64,000 nt of DNA, taken from Croceibacterium segetis. GTDB lineage: Bacteria > Pseudomonadota > Alphaproteobacteria > Sphingomonadales > Sphingomonadaceae. Below are positions 54,959 through 64,000 of this stretch, piece after piece. The position numbers and the translations under genes were made by a program. The notes under the pieces are model-generated. The model searched no databases, was not told the DNA's origin, and saw only the letters and a list, made by a program, of their open reading frames with translations. The stretch is from contig NZ_JAANOZ010000013.1 in the NCBI RefSeq assembly GCF_011320115.1, positions 27,284 to 91,283 on the forward strand, in the 5' to 3' direction. Position 1 is the first letter of the stretch. The number at the start of each line of letters is the position of its first letter.

Positions 54959-56938
54959 ATGAGTCGCTATTTTGTGGTCGCACCACTCGCCGCCTGCTTG
55001 ATCCTAAGCATCCCAGCCGCCGCTCCCGCGCAAGTCCCGAGAACGACGCCGGTGCCGGTCTCGGCGGTCAGCAGCATCCCCGCCCCTCGTGACGTGCCGT
55101 TTCCCGGCACGATCGACCTCAAGATCGACGCGACGGACGTCCAGCGCGGCGTGTTCCGCGTTACCGAGACTGTGCCGGTTCCGGCCGGGCAAAGCGACTT
55201 GATCCTGCAGCTGCCGCAATGGCTGCCGGGCCATCACAGCCCCACCGGCACGATCAACCTGATTGCCGACGTACATTTCCTGGCCGACGGCAAGGAGCTC
55301 GCGTGGACGCGAGACCCGATCGAGGTCTATGCGTTCCACGTCCCGGTCCCCGCCGGCGCCAAGGAAATCACCGCCAAGTTCGTCCACACCTCGCCCCTGC
55401 AGCGGAGCGAGGGACGCGTCGTGATGACGCCTGAGATGCTCAGCCTGCAGTGGGAGAAGATGAGCTTCTATCCCGCGGGTTATTTCGTACGCCAGATTCC
55501 GTTCGCGCCGAGTGTCACGGTGCCACAGGGCTGGCAGGTGTTTACGGCGCTCGACGGCCAGACCCGCAAGGGCGACACCGTCACCTGGCGCAACGTCGAC
55601 TACGAGCAGCTGGTGGACTCTCCGATCCTCGCCGGCAAGTACGCCCGGCAGTACGATCTCGGCCACAACGTCAAGCTCGACGCCGTCGCCGACGAAGCCA
55701 AGGATCTTCCGCTCGCTCCCGAGCATCTGGCCGCGTTCCAAAAGCTGGTCGACGAAGCCTATGCCGCCCACGGCGCGTTCCACTTCGATCACTACGACTT
55801 CCTGGTCTCGCTTTCGGACAAGCTCGGCGGGATCGGCCTGGAGCACCAGCGCTCGAACGAGAGTTCGCTCGATCCCGAAAGCTTCATCAAGTGGCAGGCG
55901 AAGGACTACGACCGCAACGTCATCGCCCACGAGTTCAACCACAGCTGGGACGGCAAGTACCGCCGCCCGGCGGATCTCTGGACCCCCGATTACCGCCAGC
56001 CGATGCAGAACAGCCTGCTGTGGGTCTACGAAGGGCAGGACCAGTTCTGGGGCCACGTCCTTTCGGCGCGCTCGGGCACCCAGCGCAAGGACACGGTGCT
56101 CGGCGAGATCGCCAATTCGGCGGGCTACTACTCGACCCAGTCCGGCCGGGCGTGGCGCTCTGTCGAGGACACGACCAACGATCCGATCGTCGATTCGCGC
56201 CGGCCGCAGCCCTACGGCGACTTTAGTCGTAACGAGGACTACTACAACGAAGGCATGCTGGTCTGGCTCGAAGTCGACCAGATCATCCGCCAAGGCACCC
56301 GGGGCGCGAAGGGGATCGACGATTTCGCCAAGGCGTTCTTCGGCGTGCGCCCGGGCGATATCGGCCAGCTGACCTATACCTTCGATGATGTCGTGGCGAC
56401 GCTGAACGGCGTGTACAAGTACGACTGGGCAACCTTCCTCAAGGATCGATTCTACCGCCCGGGCCAGCCGGCGCCGGTCAAGGGCATCGAAATGGCCGGC
56501 TACAAGCTGGTCTGGAAGGATAAGCCGAATCCCTACGCCGCCGCGCGCGAGAAGGACGGCAAGTCGACCAGCCTGACCTATTCGCTAGGCTTTTCTCTCG
56601 ACAAGGAAGGCAAGGTCTCGGGCACACTGTGGGACAGCCCGGCTTTCAACGCCGGGATCGTCACCGGCGGGCAAGTGATGGCGGTCAACGGCAAGGCCTA
56701 CGACACAGACGCGATCAAGGATGCGATCAGCGCGGCGAAGGCTTCGAAAGAGCCGATCGAGTTGCTGGTCAAGCGTGGCGACCGATTCATGACCGTGCCG
56801 GTCGATTATCATGGTGGGCTCCGTTACCCGTGGATTGAGCCGTCGGGTGCCGGCGAGCAGCCGCTCGATCGCCTGCTGGCACCGCGCGCTGGGCCGCTGC
56901 CGCCCGAGACGCCCGACAAGGACGACGACAGCAAGTAG
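54959..56938 (+). CDS. M61 family metallopeptidase with PDZ domain
   Basis: Periplasmic zinc aminopeptidase of the M61 (glycyl aminopeptidase) family, 659 residues. A signal peptide (cleaved after APAQ near residue 25) precedes the M61 N-terminal domain, the catalytic domain with the zinc motif HEFNH (324-328) and GLEHQRS upstream of it, and a C-terminal PDZ domain (about residues 545-625, [19 protein letters not shown]). The tail is short and polar. It diverges from hisS and is followed by the DUF1345 gene. Confidence 0.93.
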   Translation: MSRYFVVAPLAACLILSIPAAAPAQVPRTTPVPVSAVSSIPAPRDVPFPGTIDLKIDATDVQRGVFRVTETVPVPAGQSDLILQLPQWLPGHHSPTGTINLIADVHFLADGKELAWTRDPIEVYAFHVPVPAGAKEITAKFVHTSPLQRSEGRVVMTPEMLSLQWEKMSFYPAGYFVRQIPFAPSVTVPQGWQVFTALDGQTRKGDTVTWRNVDYEQLVDSPILAGKYARQYDLGHNVKLDAVADEAKDLPLAPEHLAAFQKLVDEAYAAHGAFHFDHYDFLVSLSDKLGGIGLEHQRSNESSLDPESFIKWQAKDYDRNVIAHEFNHSWDGKYRRPADLWTPDYRQPMQNSLLWVYEGQDQFWGHVLSARSGTQRKDTVLGEIANSAGYYSTQSGRAWRSVEDTTNDPIVDSRRPQPYGDFSRNEDYYNEGMLVWLEVDQIIRQGTRGAKGIDDFAKAFFGVRPGDIGQLTYTFDDVVATLNGVYKYDWATFLKDRFYRPGQPAPVKGIEMAGYKLVWKDKPNPYAAAREKDGKSTSLTYSLGFSLDKEGKVSGTLWDSPAFNAGIVTGGQVMAVNGKAYDTDAIKDAISAAKASKEPIELLVKRGDRFMTVPVDYHGGLRYPWIEPSGAGEQPLDRLLAPRAGPLPPETPDKDDDSK

Positions 56939-56977
56939 CGCTCGCGGAAAAGACGATGCCGGGCTAGGCTAGCCGGC

Positions 56978-57664
56978 GTGACGGACACATCGAGGAAGGC
57001 GCGCAAAGCCACGACCGTGGGCAACAGGATAGCGCCACGGCGCTTCCTGCTTTTCCTCGCCGTGCTCATCGCCGGTTATCTTGCCTATCGGGCCGCCTGG
57101 CCGGCGACGAAATGGTCCGAAGCCGCGGCAATGGCATTCGATGCGGCCTCGGTCATCTTCCTGGGTTCGTTGATGCCGCTGCTGCGCGACAACAGCCCGG
57201 AGAGCATCCGCCAACACGCGGCGAGGAACGACGCCAACCGGGCGCTGATCCTCGTCGTCACGACATTCCTGACCTTCGTGGCGATGACCGCCATCTCGGG
57301 CGAGTTGGATAGCGCGCGAAGCGGCGATCTAGCCGCCATCGTCAAGCTGGTCGGCACGCTTTTGCTGATCTGGCTGTTCGCCAACAGCGTGTACGCCCTG
57401 CACTACGCCCACGCCTATTATTCGCTGAGCGACGAGACCGGGGTGGATACTGGCGGCATCGAATTCCCCGGCACCAAGACGCCCGCCTACGACGACTTCC
57501 TCTACTTCGCGTTCACGCTCGGTATGACGTTTCAGACGTCGGACACCAACATCACCGCCTCGGGCGTGCGCCGCATCGCGCTGCTGCACTCGTTCGCTGC
57601 TTTCGTGTTCAGCATCGGCGTGATCGCCTTCACGATCAACGTGCTCGGCGGCGCAGGCGGCTAG
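56978..57664 (+). CDS. DUF1345 family membrane protein
   Basis: A 228-residue membrane protein of the DUF1345 family, GTG start at 56978. It has about five hydrophobic helices, the family pattern HYAHAYYS followed by EFPGTKTPAYDDFLYFAFTL and GMTFQTSDTNITASGVRRIA. The FQTSDT segment recalls ion-channel pore-like sequence, and the family is related to small two-helix potassium-channel-like proteins, but function is unproven. It lies 39 bases after the M61 gene. Confidence 0.85.
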   Translation: MTDTSRKARKATTVGNRIAPRRFLLFLAVLIAGYLAYRAAWPATKWSEAAAMAFDAASVIFLGSLMPLLRDNSPESIRQHAARNDANRALILVVTTFLTFVAMTAISGELDSARSGDLAAIVKLVGTLLLIWLFANSVYALHYAHAYYSLSDETGVDTGGIEFPGTKTPAYDDFLYFAFTLGMTFQTSDTNITASGVRRIALLHSFAAFVFSIGVIAFTINVLGGAGG

Positions 57665-57665
57665 C

Positions 57666-58775
57666 CTACTCTGCGGCTTCGAGGAATCGATCGTCGATCG
57701 AAGCGTCCGCTTCCCAGCTTTTCAGTTCGGGCAGCACTTCTTCGGCGAAGAGCCGCATGTTCTTGCGTGCCTCGTCCTTGGGCATGCCGCCGAAATAGAC
57801 GTGCGGGAAGAATCCCTGCGGCTTGAAGATCTCCTTCAGCTCCCACAACCGCTCGAGGATCATCTGCGGTGTGCCGGTGACCGCGCCCTTCGAGAAGTCC
57901 TCGACGTAAGGTTCGACCGCCTCGGGAGCGAGGACCATCTTCTCGTAGTGCTCGTAGCCCTTGATCGTCGGGAAGACCCCGGGCGTGTCGAGGTGATAGT
58001 TCTTGATCGCCGCGCGCATGGTGTTGCCGAGGTACTTGCGGCCCTGCGCTTCCGCGTAGTCGCCATCTTCGTCGATGTAGAAGTTGCCGCTAAGCATCGG
58101 CGGCGGCGGGCTCGAATCCGCGCCGTTCACTTCCTTCCATACCTCGGTGTACTTGTCGGGCGCGACGTCCTTGCCGCGCTGCGGCAACATCAGCACCATA
58201 TTACCGCAGCCCATCTTGGCGGCCGTGTACATCGAGTTGCCCGACAGCGAGCCGCAGAACTTGCGACCCTCGAAGCTCTTGATCGGCCGCGGGCGCAGCG
58301 TGCTCTTGGCGATGTGCGCGAACGCTCCCTGCCCTTCGATCACGCCCGTCTCGAGCGCGGTGCAGATCATCTCGAGCCCGTCATTGTAGCGTTCGCGGCT
58401 CTGGCTCATGTCGATGCCAAGTCCGGCAAATTCATGCTGGGCGAGGCCGCCGCCGAAGCCGAGGATCGCCCGGCCGCCCGAAAGGATGTCGAGGTTGACG
58501 ATCGCCTCGGCCGTGCGGACCGGATTGTGCCACGGCACGATGATGCACTGGGTGCCGAGCTTCACGTGCTTGGTCCTGCCGGCGATGTAGGTCAGCAGCT
58601 GCAGCGGATCATTCGACATCGAGTAGTCGCTGAAGTGGTGTTCGGTGATCCACACCGAATCGAAGCCCAGCTCCTCGGCCATGACGAGATTGTCGATTTC
58701 CTCGCGGATGAAGTCCGCGTCGGACCCGCCCTGCCGCCCCTGGAAGGCAAATCCGGTTGCCAGGCCTACGTGCAT
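57666..58775 (-). CDS. LLM class flavin-dependent oxidoreductase
   Basis: Luciferase-like monooxygenase (FMN- or F420-type TIM barrel), 369 residues from the ATG at 58775 (MHVGLATGFAFQGRQGGSDA) with AGAGGAGAG upstream. Conserved pieces are VWITEHHFSDYSMSNDPLQL and RAILGFGGGLAQHEFAGLG. Sequence resembles limonene- or alkane-type LLM enzymes rather than light-emitting ones; the substrate is unknown. It is convergent with DUF1345 and divergent from ppa, with a palindrome in between. Confidence 0.9.
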   Translation of the reverse strand: MHVGLATGFAFQGRQGGSDADFIREEIDNLVMAEELGFDSVWITEHHFSDYSMSNDPLQLLTYIAGRTKHVKLGTQCIIVPWHNPVRTAEAIVNLDILSGGRAILGFGGGLAQHEFAGLGIDMSQSRERYNDGLEMICTALETGVIEGQGAFAHIAKSTLRPRPIKSFEGRKFCGSLSGNSMYTAAKMGCGNMVLMLPQRGKDVAPDKYTEVWKEVNGADSSPPPPMLSGNFYIDEDGDYAEAQGRKYLGNTMRAAIKNYHLDTPGVFPTIKGYEHYEKMVLAPEAVEPYVEDFSKGAVTGTPQMILERLWELKEIFKPQGFFPHVYFGGMPKDEARKNMRLFAEEVLPELKSWEADASIDDRFLEAAE

Positions 58776-58805
58776 CTCTCTCTCCTCTGTTCCGCACCCC
58801 GCGCG

Positions 58806-58820
58806 GACTTTGTCAAAGTC
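58806..58820. promoter_or_regulatory. Palindrome between the LLM gene and ppa
   Basis: GACTTTG-T-CAAAGTC, a perfect 15-bp palindrome with one central base, 31 bases before the LLM start and 74 bases before ppa. TetR- or MarR-type regulators often use such sites beside oxidoreductase genes; no regulator gene is adjacent. Confidence 0.45.
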
Positions 58821-58893
58821 AATCTGCGCCTTTTTGCCGCGAGTCGCAATTCCCGCCTCGCGTTTGCGGTAAGCCGCAGCTAGGGCGCCCGCC

Positions 58894-59430
58894 ATGCGCA
58901 TCGACCTGATTCCCGCGGGCGACAATCCGCCAGAAAGCCTCAATGTCGTCATCGAAGTGCCGGTCGGCGGCGAGCCGGTGAAGTACGAGTTCGACAAGGC
59001 ATCGGGCGCGCTGTTCGTCGACCGCATCCTCCACACGCCGATGCGCTACCCGGCGAACTACGGCTTCGTGCCGCACACGCTGAGCCCCGACGGCGATCCG
59101 CTCGACGCGCTGGTCGTCGCGCGCAGCCCGTTCATTCCCGGCTGCGTGGTGCGCGCCCGGCCTATCGGGGTGCTCAACCTCGAGGACGAGCACGGCGGCG
59201 ACGAGAAGTTGATCTGCGTGCCGGTCGATACGACGTTTCCGTACTACTCGGACGTCGGCGAGCGGCAGGACCTGCCGTCGATCGTGCTCCAGCAGATCGA
59301 GCACTTCTTCACCCACTACAAGGATCTCGAGGCCGAAAAGTGGGTTCGCGTCGGCCAATGGGGCGACGCCGCCGAGGCGCGCCGGATCGTGCTCGAGGCG
59401 ATCGAGCGGGCGAACGCGGCGAAAGCCTAG
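58894..59430 (+). CDS. ppa: Inorganic pyrophosphatase
   Basis: Family I soluble pyrophosphatase, 178 residues, which hydrolyses pyrophosphate and drives biosynthesis. It starts MRIDLIPAGDNPPESLNVVI and contains the active-site run GFVPHTLSPDGDPLDALVV, with the catalytic aspartates. It diverges from the LLM gene and is convergent with the MscS gene, one base apart. Confidence 0.97.
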   Translation: MRIDLIPAGDNPPESLNVVIEVPVGGEPVKYEFDKASGALFVDRILHTPMRYPANYGFVPHTLSPDGDPLDALVVARSPFIPGCVVRARPIGVLNLEDEHGGDEKLICVPVDTTFPYYSDVGERQDLPSIVLQQIEHFFTHYKDLEAEKWVRVGQWGDAAEARRIVLEAIERANAAKA

Positions 59431-59431
59431 C

Positions 59432-60796
59432 TCACTCCTGGGGGCGGCCCGCGTCGAGCAGGTCTTTCTTGTCCGACGCTTCGGCGCGCTCCTTCTCGAC
59501 CATTTGCGCGACCGCCCTCTCGGGAGTCACGTCACCGTCCTCCCCCTTCGGCGCGTCCCGTGGCGCGGGCGGGCGTTGCGCGAGCCGCTCGCCCGCTTCC
59601 ATGCGCACGTGGGTGATCGGATCGGGAATGGCGAGGCCGTTGTCTTCCAACGCCCGCTTCACCGCCTCCAGCGCCCGGCTGCGCCCTTTGCCGAAATCCG
59701 TTTTCGACTGGTCGAGCCAGCCGAGGAACTGGATGGCGATGTTGGGGTAGAGCGCGTCCTTGACCAACGCCGCCGGCGCCGGTTTGTCGAGCACGAAGTC
59801 GAGCGACTTCAAGGCGTCGAGCCCGCAGTGGCGCGCCTTAGCGGGGTCGGCCTTGGTGTCGATCTGCAGCGTAAAGTCGAAGCGGCGGTGCGGGTTGCGG
59901 GTGAAGTTGAGAATGACTGCCTTGAACACGGTCGAATTCGGCACTCGCAAATGATTGCCTTCGGGGGTCATCAGGATCGTCGCCCGGGTGGTCAGGCGCA
60001 CGACCCGACCCTCGCAATTGTCGATCCGGACCATGTCGTTGGCCTGGAACGGCTGGCGCAAGCTGAGCATCAGCGAGGAGACGTAGTTCTCGATCGTGTC
60101 GCGCATAGCGAAGCCGAGCGCGAGACCGACCACCCCCGCACCGCCGAGCACCGCGCCCAGCAGCGTCCCCGCGCCGAGCATGTCGAGCGCGATGACGATC
60201 CCGCCCAGAACGAACACGAAGCGGATCGCGCTGGCGATCAGCTCGGCCAGGAAAGGGTTGCGGGCGACTCGCAGCCACAACCCGCCCAGCCCGGCCATGA
60301 GGTAGCCGACGGCGCCGATTAGCAGCGCGACGAGTAAGGCGGCGCCCAGGAGCGGCAGGGAGCCCACAATTCCCGTGAATTTGTCGGAGACCTTCCTGAG
60401 CCCGGCGACCCCGCTGCCGACCGAAGTATCCCGGACGATCTTGTTTTCGACCGTGACCACACCCGACACACGGCCGGCGATTCCTTCGGCCTTCGCCTTG
60501 TCGCGCGGGTCTTCGACCGCGCCCCGCAGGGTGACCACGCCCTGTTGCACCTTCACGGTGACCCGGGCGAGGCTTGGGAGCTCGGAGAAGATTCCGCGAA
60601 TCCGCCGCGCGATTCGCGCATCGGAGTTGTTGGCCGCCTCGGTTTCGATCGTCGGTCCCACGGAGGGCGCCGGACTCGGAGAAACCTTCGGCGCGGTCGT
60701 GGGAAGGATCTGTGCCGCCGACGAGCCGGTCGCGGAAAGCAACGCCAGCGCAGCCAGGACGATGATAAAAAAATGGCCCGCCTTCATCGCCTGCAT
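59432..60796 (-). CDS. MscS-family mechanosensitive channel with BON domain
   Basis: A 454-residue inner-membrane protein. After a signal peptide (cleaved around SAAQ, near residue 29) comes a BON domain (about 55-125: ARIARRIRGIFSELPSLARV, VTLRGAVEDPRDKAKAEGIA), then transmembrane helices, the pore-lining helix region GAGVVGLALGFAMRDTIENY and the MscS beta domain (RQPFQANDMVRIDNCEG). The C-terminal tail is charged. It should relieve turgor or gate small solutes. The BON domain may bind lipid or peptidoglycan (inference). Confidence 0.92.
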   Translation of the reverse strand: MQAMKAGHFFIIVLAALALLSATGSSAAQILPTTAPKVSPSPAPSVGPTIETEAANNSDARIARRIRGIFSELPSLARVTVKVQQGVVTLRGAVEDPRDKAKAEGIAGRVSGVVTVENKIVRDTSVGSGVAGLRKVSDKFTGIVGSLPLLGAALLVALLIGAVGYLMAGLGGLWLRVARNPFLAELIASAIRFVFVLGGIVIALDMLGAGTLLGAVLGGAGVVGLALGFAMRDTIENYVSSLMLSLRQPFQANDMVRIDNCEGRVVRLTTRATILMTPEGNHLRVPNSTVFKAVILNFTRNPHRRFDFTLQIDTKADPAKARHCGLDALKSLDFVLDKPAPAALVKDALYPNIAIQFLGWLDQSKTDFGKGRSRALEAVKRALEDNGLAIPDPITHVRMEAGERLAQRPPAPRDAPKGEDGDVTPERAVAQMVEKERAEASDKKDLLDAGRPQE

Positions 60797-60835
60797 AGCG
60801 ACGAGGGGCGGGACTTGGTTCCCGGTATCAGCCGA

Positions 60836-61216
60836 TCAGAACAGCGCCAGCAGAAGCTTGATCAGGCCGGTCACCACAAACGGAAGGCCGATCGCAGCGA
60901 TCCACAGCACCGCAACATCGCGCGTGAACAGCGGCGCCAGGTCCTCCCGCGGAGTGTCGGTATCGGCGAGCCGCTCCCAGCGCTTCTCGAACAAGCGGCA
61001 ACCGGGAATGATCGCGGCGACCAGCAGCACCAGCCCGAAATAGGGCAGGATCGAACCATGCTCGCTCTTGAGCGCGCCCATCGTCACGAAGATCTGCAAG
61101 CCGGTGTAGACAAGCAGGGCGTAAGCAACATGGTCGCTCATCCGCCGCTTCCAGTCGATCGCCTTGCGGCTCTTGCCGCTTTCCTCGATCGCGGACTCCC
61201 ACAGCGCCTTGGCCAT
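60836..61216 (-). CDS. Membrane protein of unknown function
   Basis: A 126-residue protein with three hydrophobic helices (DHVAYALLVYTGLQIFVTMG, SILPYFGLVLLVAAIIPGCR, DVAVLWIAAIGLPFVVTGLI) separated by charged loops. The N-terminus is polar (MAKALWESAIEESGKSRKAI). No domain recognised. It lies 39 bases before the MscS gene on the same strand and may be co-transcribed. Confidence 0.72.
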   Translation of the reverse strand: MAKALWESAIEESGKSRKAIDWKRRMSDHVAYALLVYTGLQIFVTMGALKSEHGSILPYFGLVLLVAAIIPGCRLFEKRWERLADTDTPREDLAPLFTRDVAVLWIAAIGLPFVVTGLIKLLLALF

Positions 61217-61383
61217 CCTCGCACCTCTCCTTGCCCGCAGGTGAATATTTCAGAGCCCGCGGGCGCTGGCAAGCGAGATAATCGCCCGCTGGCCGACGCG
61301 TTCCGGCGCAATTGCGAAACGCCATGCAGGAATCTTGCCAATCGGGCTTCAACACGTAGCTTTCCATGATAAACGGGCCACCG

Positions 61384-62196
61384 ATGACAACGCTCGACAC
61401 GCATCCGATCGACACCGCCGTCCTCGCCAGCAAGATGGCCGAGGCCCCGGCCAATGCCGCGCCGCCGATTCCGCAAGGCGGGCTCGAGGTGATCTCGATC
61501 GCCAAAAGCTACGACAAGCGCAACGTCCTCTCGGACGTCTCGCTGACCGTCGGCAAGGGCGAAGTGCTCGGCCTGCTCGGCCCCAACGGCGCCGGCAAGA
61601 CGACCTGCTTCTATTCGATCATGGGCCTCGTTCGCCCCGATTCGGGTCGCATCCTGATGGACGGCGTCGACGTCACCAAGCTGCCGATGTACCGCCGCGC
61701 CATCCTCGGCCTCGGCTACCTGCCGCAGGAAACCAGCATCTTTCGCGGGATGACCGTGGCGCAGAACATCGCCTGCGTGCTGGAGATGGTCGAGCCCGAC
61801 AAGGAGGCCCGGCTGGCCGAACTCGACAAGCTGCTTGAGGAATTCCACCTGACCAAGCTGCGTGACAGCGCGGCGATGGCGCTTTCCGGCGGCGAACGGC
61901 GCCGCTGCGAGATCGCCCGCGCGCTGGCCGCAAATCCCTCGATCATGCTGCTCGACGAGCCCTTCGCAGGCATCGACCCGCTGTCGATCAACGACATCCG
62001 CGACCTCATCAAGGACCTGAAGCGGCGCGGGATCGGCGTGCTGATCACCGACCACAACGTGCGCGAGACGCTCGATATCGTCGACCGGGCCTGCATCATC
62101 TACGGCGGTCAGGTGCTGTTCGCAGGCAGCCCAGAGGAACTGGTCGCCGACGAGAACGTGCGCCGGCTGTACCTTGGCGAAAGCTTCACTCTGTGA
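61384..62196 (+). CDS. lptB: LPS export ABC transporter ATP-binding protein
   Basis: ATPase of the LptB2FGC machine that drives transport of LPS (or, in sphingomonads, possibly related glycolipids) to the outer membrane. The 270-residue protein has Walker A GPNGAGKTT, signature LSGGERRRCEIARAL and Walker B IMLLDEPFAGID, and the LptB-specific MYRRAILGLGYLPQETSIFR. The N-terminus is longer than in E. coli, as in other alphaproteobacteria; ATG at 61366 is an alternative. rpoN follows after 22 bases, the common order. Confidence 0.95.
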   Translation: MTTLDTHPIDTAVLASKMAEAPANAAPPIPQGGLEVISIAKSYDKRNVLSDVSLTVGKGEVLGLLGPNGAGKTTCFYSIMGLVRPDSGRILMDGVDVTKLPMYRRAILGLGYLPQETSIFRGMTVAQNIACVLEMVEPDKEARLAELDKLLEEFHLTKLRDSAAMALSGGERRRCEIARALAANPSIMLLDEPFAGIDPLSINDIRDLIKDLKRRGIGVLITDHNVRETLDIVDRACIIYGGQVLFAGSPEELVADENVRRLYLGESFTL

Positions 62197-62218
62197 GCCG
62201 CGCGCTTCCTCATTAGCG

Positions 62219-63694
62219 ATGGCGCTGGGTCCGCGCCTCGACTTACGCCAGTCGCAATCGCTGGTGATGACGCCGCAGCTGCAGCAGGCGATCAAGCTGC
62301 TGACGCTGTCGAACCTCGAGATCGAGGCCTTCATCGGCGAGGCGCTCGAGGCAAATCCCCTGCTCGAGGCCGGCGAGATGCGGATGGAGCGCGCCGCCAC
62401 GCCGGACGAGGTGCGTGAGGATGCGCCTGACGACCCGACTTCCGACCAGCTGATCGAACGCGGCCGCGGCGAAGCGGATTCCCCGCTCGACATCGATCCC
62501 GAGTCGCTCGACCGCGACCGCGACACCGGCGACTGGTCGGCCCAGACGGGCGGCGGCGGCTTCGACGACGACCTGCCCGACATATCGGAACGCCCAGACG
62601 ACGCGCCCACACTGGCCGAGCACCTCGCAGCCCAGGTGGGCGCGGCCGCGCCCGATGTGCGATCCGAGTTCGTCGCCCGCCACCTGATCGGCCAGCTCGA
62701 CGAGGCCGGGTATCTCACCGTGCCCTTGCGCGAAGTCGCCAGCGATCTCGGCGTCGCGCTGGCCGAGACCGAGCGGGCGCTCGCGGTCGTCCAGTCGCTC
62801 GACCCGACAGGGGTCGGCGCGCGCACGCTCAGCGAATGCCTCGCGCTGCAGGCGAAGGAGGCGGACCGTTACGATCCGTGCATGGAACGCCTGATCGGCA
62901 ACCTCGACCTCGTCGCCCGCGGCGAGTTCGCCCGGCTCAAGCGAATGTGCGACGTCGACGACGAGGACTTCGCCGACATGCTCGCCGAGCTGCGCGGCTA
63001 TGACCCCAAGCCCGGCCTCAGGATCGGCGGCGGCGAACGCGAGCCGGTGGTGCCCGACATCCTCATCTCGCCGGGGCCGAAAGGCAGCTGGACGATTGCC
63101 CTTAACGAAGCGACTCTGCCGCGCCTGGTGGTCAACCGCCGTTACTACGTCGAACTCAAGGACGGCTGCCACGACAAGGCGGCGAAATCCTGGTTGGGAG
63201 AGAAGCTCGCCGACGCCAACTGGCTGATCAAGGCGCTCGACCAGCGGCAGAAGACGATCCTCAGGGTGGCCGCAGAGATCGTCAAGCAGCAGGACGGCTT
63301 CTTCCGCAAGGGCGTGTCGATGCTGCGCCCGCTCACCTTGCGCGCCGTGGCCGAAGCGATCGAGATGCACGAATCGACCGTCAGCCGGGTGACCAGCAAC
63401 AAATACCTCCTCTGCGACCGCGGGACTTTCGAGCTGAAGTACTTCTTCACTAGTGGCGTCGCTTCGGCCGACGGCGAGAGTTCGATCTCGGCCGAAGCGG
63501 TCAAGGCGCAGATCCGCGCGCTGTGCGACGCCGAAGCGCCCGACGACATCGTCAGCGACGACAAGCTGGTCGAACTGCTGCGGGATAAGGGCTTTGACCT
63601 CGCCCGCCGCACGGTCGCCAAATACCGCGAGGCGATAGGCATCGGCAGCTCGGTGCAGCGGCGGCGGCAAAAAAAGCTGTCGAGAGCCGGCTGA
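62219..63694 (+). CDS. rpoN: RNA polymerase sigma-54 factor
   Basis: Alternative sigma factor for nitrogen-, flagella- and stress-type genes that needs an AAA+ activator. The 491-residue protein starts MALGPRLDLRQSQSLVMTPQ (region I), has the acidic region II, and ends with the RpoN box ARRTVAKYRE followed by AIGIGSSVQRRRQ. Start at 62219 matches the family. It lies directly downstream of lptB. The usual hpf/raiA gene does not follow; ctrA does. Confidence 0.97.
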   Translation: MALGPRLDLRQSQSLVMTPQLQQAIKLLTLSNLEIEAFIGEALEANPLLEAGEMRMERAATPDEVREDAPDDPTSDQLIERGRGEADSPLDIDPESLDRDRDTGDWSAQTGGGGFDDDLPDISERPDDAPTLAEHLAAQVGAAAPDVRSEFVARHLIGQLDEAGYLTVPLREVASDLGVALAETERALAVVQSLDPTGVGARTLSECLALQAKEADRYDPCMERLIGNLDLVARGEFARLKRMCDVDDEDFADMLAELRGYDPKPGLRIGGGEREPVVPDILISPGPKGSWTIALNEATLPRLVVNRRYYVELKDGCHDKAAKSWLGEKLADANWLIKALDQRQKTILRVAAEIVKQQDGFFRKGVSMLRPLTLRAVAEAIEMHESTVSRVTSNKYLLCDRGTFELKYFFTSGVASADGESSISAEAVKAQIRALCDAEAPDDIVSDDKLVELLRDKGFDLARRTVAKYREAIGIGSSVQRRRQKKLSRAG

Positions 63695-63775
63695 GGGGAC
63701 GTTTCACCGCGTTTCCGCCCCCGCCGGACCCGAACGCGTAAGACTACGTGTTGCCGAAAAGACTCGGGCCAGGCG

Positions 63776-63828
63776 TTAACCTTTTAAACCGGTTATTAAC
63801 CTTTTTCGTTGAGACCTTGCGTGGTTAA
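63776..63828 (+). promoter_or_regulatory. Cluster of CtrA-type half-sites upstream of ctrA
   Basis: Four TTAA half-sites at 63776, 63784, 63796 and 63825, in an AT-rich patch 58-111 bases before the ctrA ATG. CtrA normally binds TTAA-N7-TTAA; the best pair here (63784 and 63796) has eight bases between, or seven if TAAA at 63785 is used. A GANTC site (GACTC, 63761-63765), the target of the CcrM methylase that times ctrA expression in Caulobacter, lies just upstream. Confidence 0.6.
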
Positions 63829-63886
63829 TACCGGGCAATCCCCGTTAGCGGGGTGTTACCGAGGGGTTGCAAAGGGGGCATATGCA

Positions 63887-64000
63887 ATGCGCGTACTGCT
63901 GATCGAGGACGAGCCGACTACCGCCAAGGCGATCGAGCTCATGCTGACGACAGAGGGCTTCAACGTCTACTCGACCGATCTCGGCGAGGAGGGCTTGGAC
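63887..64000 (+). CDS. ctrA: Cell cycle response regulator CtrA, partial
   Basis: First 38 codons of CtrA, the master cell-cycle regulator of alphaproteobacteria. It starts [20 protein letters not shown] with the receiver-domain acidic pocket (EDE); the phosphorylated aspartate is beyond the right edge. The ATG at 63887 has AAAGGGGG at 63871-63878 as ribosome-binding site. A second ATG at 63882 is out of frame and stops after six codons. Confidence 0.95.
   Translation, partial: MRVLLIEDEPTTAKAIELMLTTEGFNVYSTDLGEEGLD

Overview
The window is a GC-rich (roughly two-thirds G+C), gene-dense chromosomal segment of an alphaproteobacterium, most likely of the order Sphingomonadales. Evidence: the 5' end of ctrA at the right edge, gapR (DUF2312), DUF4167 and DUF1244 genes, the lptB-rpoN pair, a CDC48-type AAA ATPase, and an alphaproteobacterial SOS-type motif (GAAC-N7-GAAC). 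I cannot name a genus. I saw no rRNA or tRNA gene, insertion sequence, prophage, CRISPR array or integrase; almost everything looks like core chromosome.

Layout. 1-8452: aspartate kinase (cut by the left edge), ubiG, a frame-disrupted YqeY-like gene, the yebC-ruvC operon with two small genes, a CPBP protease, an SDR/acetyltransferase pair, gapR, DUF1244 and pyk. 8453-8770: a spacer between convergent genes with an SOS-like box and hairpins. 8771-23305: gltX, an ene-reductase, two exported proteins, rpoC and rpoB on the minus strand, a small methyltransferase, then rplJ-rplL on the plus strand. rpoBC and rplJL, normally one operon, are divergent here. 23382-30564: a Kef-type antiporter with a haem lipoprotein, a PagL-like protein, a MATE exporter, and groESL with a CIRCE operator. 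30566-36427: a MarR-GNAT fusion, a host-attachment-family protein, a PCMT/erythromycin-esterase fusion, an aspartyl hydroxylase-like dioxygenase, a beta-lactamase-fold protein without the usual general base, and a tiny lipoprotein. 36428-47935: polA behind a striking palindrome, a CDC48-like ATPase, a structured 460-bp spacer that may encode a small RNA, scoA/scoB with a phosphatase gene between them, a GT-C-type membrane protein and an MFS transporter. 48002-54864: a minus-strand block hisS-prfA-prmC / DUF4167-lnt-metK (translation, lipoprotein acylation, SAM supply). 54959-64000: an M61 peptidase, DUF1345, an LLM flavoenzyme, ppa, an MscS channel, lptB, rpoN and the start of ctrA.

Most genes are housekeeping. 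The parts most worth a second look are non-coding or architectural: the divergent rpoBC/rplJL arrangement, the palindrome upstream of polA, the candidate small RNA between the CDC48-like ATPase and scoA, the SOS-like box in the pyk/gltX spacer, the PCMT-esterase fusion, the acetyltransferase with no standard start codon, and the YqeY-like frameshift. Nothing here amounts to a clear, previously undescribed multi-gene system.
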